From: Bryobacter sp.
GTDB lineage: Bacteria > Acidobacteriota > Terriglobia > Bryobacterales > Bryobacteraceae
DNA length: 47,421 nucleotides
Reading direction: 5' to 3'
Assembly: GCA_022843605.1 (NCBI GenBank)
Contig: JALHNI010000031.1
Location: forward strand, 1 to 47,421
Shown here: one piece after another, positions 42,409-47,421 of the stretch
Layout: each line of letters starts with the position of its first letter
How positions within the stretch are numbered: position 1 is the stretch's first letter
The notes under the pieces: model-generated
What the model was told of the DNA's origin: nothing
The model's database searches: none
The model's input: only the letters and a program-made list of their open reading frames with translations
Position numbers and translations under genes: made by a program

Positions 42409-43107
42409 TCAGAGACCGCTCAGAGCCCGGGGCGTGCGCTGTCGGAGATCGTTCAGGGCAGGGAGCGCTTGAATGGAAACCGCGTAGCGCCGCCCGTCCA
42501 GCGTTCCCAGGTGGATTCCGACCACTTGGCGTTGCGCATTCACCAGCGCTCCACCGCTGCTGCCACCAGCCGACGGCGCGGTATGAAAAACGATCGAACT
42601 GCCCGCTCGACCCTCCCCGGCTTCGAGGAATCGTCCCCGGGTCTGTGCATCAAGCACGGCCTGCGGACTCGCCACCAGAAACAACCGCTCGCCCTGCCGC
42701 AGCGCTTCCGGGTTCCCGATCACGAAGGGGGTCAGCCCCTCGCAAGTTGTCTGGAGCACAGCCCAATCCTGAGCGGCATCGAAAGCCAGCGTCGCCACCG
42801 CTGCGCAAGGGTCCCCGCTCTCGGACTCGACTGTCACATCGTGCGCACCCGTGATGACGTGGTACGCCGTCACCAGAATGTAGGGATCGATGAAGAACCC
42901 ACTTCCGGTGCCGAGCATCTCCCGATGGCGAAACACTTGGAGCACGACTGTAGCGGCCGGTTCCGAGGCGGCCGCTTCCGGGCTGGACACCTCGGGGCGC
43001 CCTCCCGATTCTTCAGTCACGATCCGCTCTTTGGACTTCCGGCAAGCCGACGCGAGTGCCAGTAGTGCGATCAAGAGTAGCCAAGTAAGCCGGCGGCGCA
43101 TCTTCAT
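42409..43107 (-). CDS. trypsin-like serine protease lipoprotein
   Basis: The 232-residue protein has a basic n-region and lipobox (MKMRRRLTWLLLIALLALASAC), so it should be lipid-anchored after Cys22. The trypsin-like domain begins GTGSGFFIDPYILVTAYHV. The triad is His83 (TAYHV), Asp114 (AQDWAVL) and Ser184 (GGSSGGALV), all present. No PDZ domain follows. It lies 9 bases after the stop of the lipoprotein gene 43117-44310, whose N-terminal half seems to be a degraded relative. Both lie downstream of a TPR-CHAT protease gene, so the operon carries two unrelated protease folds. Confidence 0.87.
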   Translation of the reverse strand: MKMRRRLTWLLLIALLALASACRKSKERIVTEESGGRPEVSSPEAAASEPAATVVLQVFRHREMLGTGSGFFIDPYILVTAYHVITGAHDVTVESESGDPCAAVATLAFDAAQDWAVLQTTCEGLTPFVIGNPEALRQGERLFLVASPQAVLDAQTRGRFLEAGEGRAGSSIVFHTAPSAGGSSGGALVNAQRQVVGIHLGTLDGRRYAVSIQALPALNDLRQRTPRALSGL

Positions 43108-43116
43108 GGCCGTTGC

Positions 43117-44310
43117 CTACTTCAACTCGAAACTCGCCGCTACGAGAGCCGCGAGCACCAGGCCGGCTTCTTTGTTGCCCTCCGCCAGCGCGATCTCTGC
43201 GAGCACCGCCCCCCGGCGCGTCGGAATGCCAACGTAGATGATGGTGCGTGCTCCTTCACGCATCTCCCACAAATGAGCTGTCAGATCACTGGGGAGTTTC
43301 ACGGTGTCCTCAAACACAAGTTGGGCCGTCGGGTGGAGTTCTTTGGCGATGTCAGGCAGCAGGAGCGTCATCACCGTGCTCATCTCAGGCTGCCAGTGAA
43401 AGCCCTCGTCGACGGAGACACAAAGCAACCGCAGGCCTCCGTCAAGCAGGTCGAGCGTTGTTCCCGATTGCGATCCGCCTGGCCGGAAATTGATCATTTC
43501 CAAGTGACCCTCCAATCCTTTCGCCTCGATAGGCATAGCGGCTCTCGAGTTGGGCCACCCGCGTGGGACCAGCACGGAAAACTGCGGGGCGTCATAGCGC
43601 CTCAAAACCTGAAGAATCTCTTCGCTCTCACACTGGGCACACTTCGCGACGACGGGCGGTTCCTTTGGAGGGTCCGGCCGGCGACAACAACTCGGTTTGC
43701 GCGGCTCCGCCGGAGGATCGACTGCCTTCGCCACCTTGTCTTCTTTCTTCGGTACCGGCAGGGCAATCATCCGCCCACTGACGGTCGCGGACGCGTCGCG
43801 CAGCGTCTTCGCGACGATCAGCTCGCCATCATGCGACACCATGCCCACCAGCGCCCCGGCAGAGTCGTAAACCGGCATGCCCGGCTGAGCGGCGCTCGCG
43901 ATCTCCTTGGAAACGCCAAGGCCGGTGTCGGTCCGCGTCACCTTGCCGGACAACGACGCTTTGCCGGCCCGAACGAAGATGCGCTTGCCCGGCGCCGTCG
44001 CAGCCAGGGCGGGAGCTACTGACTCGTTCTCCACGCGGACAAAGGCATACCCGTCCAATTCACAGGGCGACTTTCCTGTCGCCTGACGGTTGTCCACCTC
44101 CACGCGCTCCGCATCGCGCAGGGCGGCTGTGCACGCCGTGGCCAGCGTTCCCGGCACTATGGGGAAAGCCGACTGGACCACGATCCCTGATGGCGTCCCG
44201 ATGCTGATCTCGATTGGTTTGGGCAGGTTCGGGGCCTTGGTGTGGCAGCCAGAGAAGGTGAGGATCATAGCCCCCAGAAGCGTGGCGAGTTTGGTATTGC
44301 AGTAGGTCAT
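43117..44310 (-). CDS. lipoprotein with a degenerate trypsin-like domain and a C-terminal DcrB/PsbP-like domain
   Basis: The start is ATG 44310, with caggag six bases upstream; a TTG at 44325 is less likely. The 397-residue product has a lipobox (ATLLGAMILTFSGC). Aligned by eye with the neighbouring protease, the N-terminal half keeps the fold. LATACTAAL stands where LVTAYHVIT has the His, LDGYAFVRV where AQDWAVLQT has the Asp, and AAQPGMPVYDSAGALVGMVS where AGGSSGGALV has the Ser. His and Ser are therefore lost. A Pro/Lys linker with CC and CXXC motifs (PSCCRRP, KCAQCES) follows. The C-terminal half (FSVLVPRGWPN ... GFHWQPEMSTVMTLLLPDI) resembles small DcrB/PsbP-like domains. Confidence 0.7.
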   Translation of the reverse strand: MTYCNTKLATLLGAMILTFSGCHTKAPNLPKPIEISIGTPSGIVVQSAFPIVPGTLATACTAALRDAERVEVDNRQATGKSPCELDGYAFVRVENESVAPALAATAPGKRIFVRAGKASLSGKVTRTDTGLGVSKEIASAAQPGMPVYDSAGALVGMVSHDGELIVAKTLRDASATVSGRMIALPVPKKEDKVAKAVDPPAEPRKPSCCRRPDPPKEPPVVAKCAQCESEEILQVLRRYDAPQFSVLVPRGWPNSRAAMPIEAKGLEGHLEMINFRPGGSQSGTTLDLLDGGLRLLCVSVDEGFHWQPEMSTVMTLLLPDIAKELHPTAQLVFEDTVKLPSDLTAHLWEMREGARTIIYVGIPTRRGAVLAEIALAEGNKEAGLVLAALVAASFELK

Positions 44311-44378
44311 GATTGGCTCCTGCAAGTAGAAAGAGGATCACGAGCCCGTTATTACAGCAATCTGCCGCGGGGACGAGA

Positions 44379-46895
44379 TTAATTGTCAGAATCCAGCGCC
44401 CCCGTACCACTCAGCACAAATCCCGCCCAATAGTGCGGATGCGGAAATCTCTTCTTAGTTATCTCCTGCGCCCGCTTCAGCGATGCCACCGGGTTCAAAG
44501 CCTTCCTCGCCAGCCGAAACTCTCGGACGAATATCTCCGCGACATCTTGTCTCACGCTCCACATGGGCGCTAGTAAGAATCTCGCGCCGATGACGGTAGC
44601 GACCTGCCTCATGTCACCCAGAATCGCCGGGTTCACCTCGCCGCCCCAGCAAGTAATCGCGATCAGCTCTGTCCCTTCTGCCTTCAGCACTATCTTCGCT
44701 AATTCACTTGTACCCAGATATCCCCAACGGCCCGGACCAAATGCGGAAATGGCCAACGCAAATTCCTTCCGCTTGGTGTCCTGACAACCATGAAGAAAGA
44801 GTCCAATTGTCGACGGCGCATCGTTGTTTTTCAACTGCTGAACGAGGTCCTCCTTCGAGGCTCGCTTCCCGATCAAGGCCCGCTCGGCGTCATCGGAGAC
44901 AAATTCCTTCGCCATCTTCTCGGCTAAAGTAAGACTCTCGAAGCCGCCGGCATCCATCGGACAAGTCGCATCCTGCGCACCCAGATGGCCCGCTGCGGCG
45001 GTTGATTTTGCGTAAGTATTAAGGCCGATTGCGAGCGGAGGCCCAGTCGCCGTTCTTCGATCAGCGTGCCATAGCAAATCTCGGCCCGAGTTTACGTAAA
45101 CGATATCGAAGGTTTCTGCCCAACTCTTCGCTCCCGGCTCCGTTGTCGCTTTGAGAAGGTCAAAAGGCAGTCTCGCAACGTCTCCATCTGCCGCCACGAA
45201 TAGCTGGGTGACTCCAGTCAACTTCGTCAGAAGGGGCAGGAACTCCTTCGTTAGCAATTGTGCATGCTGCGGATCGAGCGGATTCTGTTCTGGATCGAGC
45301 CAACCCCGCCTTCTCTTCTTGTCTCCCTTCGTCTCGGTCGGTGCCTTAGTCGCCAGACCAAGAAGAATATTTAGCTTGTTTACAGCTTCCGCTTTGATCT
45401 CAACGCATTCAGAACTTCCGTTGCCTCTGAAGATGCAAGCTGCGTAACTCCAAGTTCCAGCCGCATGGCCATCCTTGTCTAAGCCACTTTTGAAATCGAT
45501 ATGGAAGAACTCACCAATCTCCACTAACGCTCGGTCTTGATTTCGCTTCAATACTCCTTGCAGTGCCTGCATGGAAATGTCTGGTCCGACTTTGCGCTCC
45601 AAGGAACGGGCCTTTCCGGTCCACAAACGAATTGCCGCAGCCTCGGTTGCCAGACGACGGACGGCCTCATTCTTAGACGTCACTGCGGCAGTCAGCGCGA
45701 GATCACGGCCCCCACTGAAATGCCTGATCATCTCATAGTTCTCCCTGATCTTTTCCTTCTCCACGATCTCTAGACTGGGAACTTCACGGGAAATTACGCG
45801 AGCTCGAACATTCGCTGCGACCAATAGCAATCTCGCGCTTTCCAGCGATACTTCTTTGTCCTTCATGGAAATACAGTAGGCTAGATTCTCGTTCACTGTA
45901 GCAAGACTTTCGTCCTGTGAATTTGCGGTTTTCTCTATGATGCGCTGAGCCTCGCGCACAATTGGCTCGGCTTCGCCGAACCTACCCTGAGCCACAAGTA
46001 GCGAACCAAAGGCATTAAGCAGGTATCCAACGTCATGGTGCTCGGGGCCTTTGGCTCTCTTTTCCGATTCCAGAATCAATCGGACACTTTCTTCGCCGTC
46101 CGTATTGTTGGCCTTGATCATTGAGAAAACGAGTATCGCCCCTACCGAACTAAGGTTTATGTATTCAAGAGAGGCCGGCGTATCCATAACAACTTCTATT
46201 AGTTCGCTCATCAACGAGGTCGACTTCTCAGGTTCGCCGTGTGAGAGGTAAAACGAAGCCAACTTGAAACTCGCAAAAACCGTGAGCGGATGCGCCTTCC
46301 CTAGATACAGCTTGCTGATCTCCGATGCTTTTTGGAGCGATACACTTTGCTCCCCATACTTACCCTGTCCTCCGTAAAGCGCGGATTGGAAGAGTAGGGT
46401 CGAAGTTAGCCGTAGATGTTCGGGGCCGATGGCTTGCAGCTTCGCCAAGATCGCAAGCGCCTCCTCCACGTAAGGTTCTGAATCCTGATATCTGCCTTCC
46501 TCCAATAGGGCCTTCGATATTGATGCTGCCAGCTCCCACGCTTCCTGAAGAATCGAGGTGCCTTTGCTGCTTTTCGAATCTTGGGCGAGGTACAGTTGAG
46601 CAAGAGCGCGAAGAACCTTCAATCTAATGCCAGGCTCTGGACTCTCTTTCGCGCGAGTGAGCGCCTCAATGGCCAATGACGAGTACTCTTTCCAAGTGAA
46701 ACGGGCAGTCGCCTCTGCAAGCTCCAAGGCAAAGGCGGCGCAAACCGGGGAATCAAACTTTGCGCATACTACGTTCATCGTGGAACGAATTTTGGCTAAA
46801 GCGGATAACAATTGTAAAGATTCTACACTGGCCGTATTGTCGGTGGCCTGGCAGAAGATCGTACTCAACACTACTGTGCCGACGAAAGCTGTCAT
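44379..46895 (-). CDS. TPR-CHAT protease, possibly exported
   Basis: The 838-residue protein starts at ATG 46895; a TAA closes the frame five codons upstream. Residues 3-13 are hydrophobic (AFVGTVVLSTIF) followed by CQA, a possible but weak signal with no basic n-region. Residues about 60-400 are helical TPR repeats (YVEEALAILAKLQAIGPEH, FGEAEPIVREAQRI). The CHAT domain (about 560-838) has His702 in FLHGCQD, Cys749 in ITCWGGE, then LLAPMWSVRQDVAEIFVREF split and HPHYWAGFVLSGTG, all standard for this caspase-like family. Two sampled 60-base lines in the TPR part have about 42% and 50% GC, lower than most of the window. It heads the operon with the lipoprotein, the protease and the small protein. 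Confidence 0.88.
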   Translation of the reverse strand: MTAFVGTVVLSTIFCQATDNTASVESLQLLSALAKIRSTMNVVCAKFDSPVCAAFALELAEATARFTWKEYSSLAIEALTRAKESPEPGIRLKVLRALAQLYLAQDSKSSKGTSILQEAWELAASISKALLEEGRYQDSEPYVEEALAILAKLQAIGPEHLRLTSTLLFQSALYGGQGKYGEQSVSLQKASEISKLYLGKAHPLTVFASFKLASFYLSHGEPEKSTSLMSELIEVVMDTPASLEYINLSSVGAILVFSMIKANNTDGEESVRLILESEKRAKGPEHHDVGYLLNAFGSLLVAQGRFGEAEPIVREAQRIIEKTANSQDESLATVNENLAYCISMKDKEVSLESARLLLVAANVRARVISREVPSLEIVEKEKIRENYEMIRHFSGGRDLALTAAVTSKNEAVRRLATEAAAIRLWTGKARSLERKVGPDISMQALQGVLKRNQDRALVEIGEFFHIDFKSGLDKDGHAAGTWSYAACIFRGNGSSECVEIKAEAVNKLNILLGLATKAPTETKGDKKRRRGWLDPEQNPLDPQHAQLLTKEFLPLLTKLTGVTQLFVAADGDVARLPFDLLKATTEPGAKSWAETFDIVYVNSGRDLLWHADRRTATGPPLAIGLNTYAKSTAAAGHLGAQDATCPMDAGGFESLTLAEKMAKEFVSDDAERALIGKRASKEDLVQQLKNNDAPSTIGLFLHGCQDTKRKEFALAISAFGPGRWGYLGTSELAKIVLKAEGTELIAITCWGGEVNPAILGDMRQVATVIGARFLLAPMWSVRQDVAEIFVREFRLARKALNPVASLKRAQEITKKRFPHPHYWAGFVLSGTGALDSDN

Positions 46896-46921
46896 CGGAG
46901 TCCACTCTTAATCTTTCTTGA

Positions 46922-47329
46922 TCATTTCCCAGATGCTCCAAGGGCGACTTCGCTGCCTTCTCGTCGTTCCAAGGCCCCCGGCCCGCTCAGCACGAATCCT
47001 GCCCAATAGTGAGGATGAGGAAATTTCTCCTTGATCGCGGCCTGCGCTTGCCTCAATGATGCTAGCGGACTCAGGGTCTTCCTCGCCAGTTGAAATTGGG
47101 CGACGAACTTTTCCGCGACATCCTGCCTTACGCTCCACATGGGTGCCAAGAGGAACTTAGCGCCAATGACGGTGGCGACCTGCCTCATGTCTCCCAGAAT
47201 CTCCGGACTCACACTTCCACCCCAACAGGCAATCACGACCATTTCTGTACCAGCCGAATGACTCAATATCTTCGCTAGCTCGCCGGTTCCAAGATAAGCC
47301 CAACTGACCTGACCGGAAAATCCGTCCAC
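46922..47329 (-). pseudogene. truncated second copy of the CHAT domain (C-terminal half)
   Basis: The 135-residue frame matches the last part of the 44379-46895 product almost residue by residue (WAYLGTGELAKIL, VVIACWGG, LLAPMWSVRQDVAE, HPHYWAGFVLSGPG). It begins only after the His half of the catalytic site. The catalytic Cys is kept, the His is gone, and a TAG lies directly before the first possible start (GTG 47329). There is no Shine-Dalgarno sequence. It lies 26 bases upstream of the intact gene, so it is best read as the remains of a tandem TPR-CHAT paralogue. The homology stops within a few codons of 47329, implying a deletion or insertion junction. A separately expressed half-domain cannot be fully excluded. 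Confidence 0.8.
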
Positions 47330-47348
47330 CTAAACTAGAAATTCCAGC

Positions 47349-47421
47349 TTAACCTTCAAGCCTGTCCTTCGCCCTATATCTCAGCTGGGGTGCGCGGAAC
47401 GGTCGGCGGGTCAAGGCCGAG
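47349..47421 (-). other. possible 3' end of an unidentified minus-strand gene
   Basis: One minus-strand frame is open from the right edge to a TAA at 47349-47351 and encodes a basic tail ending RYRAKDRLEG. It could be the end of a gene that now abuts the truncated CHAT copy. It is too short to identify, and the other frames close quickly. Confidence 0.2.

Noticed and set aside
44379..46895. TPR-CHAT as the protease partner of a type III-E CRISPR effector
   Set aside because: No CRISPR repeats and no Cas7-11-like gene in the window; the neighbours are trypsin-like lipoproteins instead.

Overview
The window looks like a chromosomal segment of an Acidobacteriota bacterium of the Solibacter/Bryobacter type. 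The evidence is a combination of features: two very large exported proteins ending in what I recognise as the Solibacter C-terminal domain (TIGR03437 type), an Oar-like TonB-dependent outer-membrane protein, a DUF1549/DUF1553 plus DUF1501 pair, ThuA-like and bicupin secreted proteins, and a GC-rich Gram-negative gene style with many GTG/TTG starts. No rRNA, tRNA, CRISPR array or prophage was seen. All assignments come from reading translations by eye; no database search was run.

Layout. 1-1402 (minus): C-terminally incomplete TonB/Oar-like beta-barrel. 1633-6397: housekeeping and mixed genes (proline-iminopeptidase-like hydrolase, GTP cyclohydrolase II, LytS-type histidine kinase, methyltransferase, Skp/OmpH chaperone, a small membrane protein). 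6394-7118: a VapBC toxin-antitoxin pair with a repeated operator. 7193-20735: one long, tightly overlapping operon that begins with an ECF sigma factor and a membrane anti-sigma factor and continues through a type II secretion system (E, F, G, H, I, J, K, L, M, a C-like protein, D). It contains two unrecognised genes and a REP-associated transposase (RAYT) inserted between gspG and gspH. 20776-31182: three very large exported proteins, the first only 40 bases behind gspD and therefore a good candidate substrate of the secretion system. 31253-32231 (minus): a second ECF sigma factor and a small membrane protein with a CXXCH motif. 32230-41853: a run of secreted hydrolases and Solibacter/planctomycete-style proteins (GDSL esterase, ThuA-like, alpha/beta esterase, S9 peptidase, bicupin, DUF1549/1553, DUF1501).

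42067-47329 (minus): the most unusual part. It is an apparent operon made of a TPR-CHAT protease with a possible export signal, a lipoprotein whose N-terminal half looks like a trypsin fold that has lost His and Ser, an intact trypsin-like lipoprotein with His83/Asp114/Ser184, and a small exported protein. Upstream lies a truncated second copy of the CHAT domain that keeps the catalytic Cys but has lost the His half. CHAT proteases paired with trypsin-like modules are known from computational surveys of bacterial conflict and signalling systems. A version that seems to be exported or lipid-anchored, with an active and a dead protease side by side, is the best candidate here for an undescribed system.

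How the parts may work together (inference): the first sigma/anti-sigma pair would set expression of the secretion operon. The secretion system would deliver large multidomain exoproteins, at least one of which (25107-27407) carries several marks of very high expression. The secreted hydrolases would process extracellular polymers.
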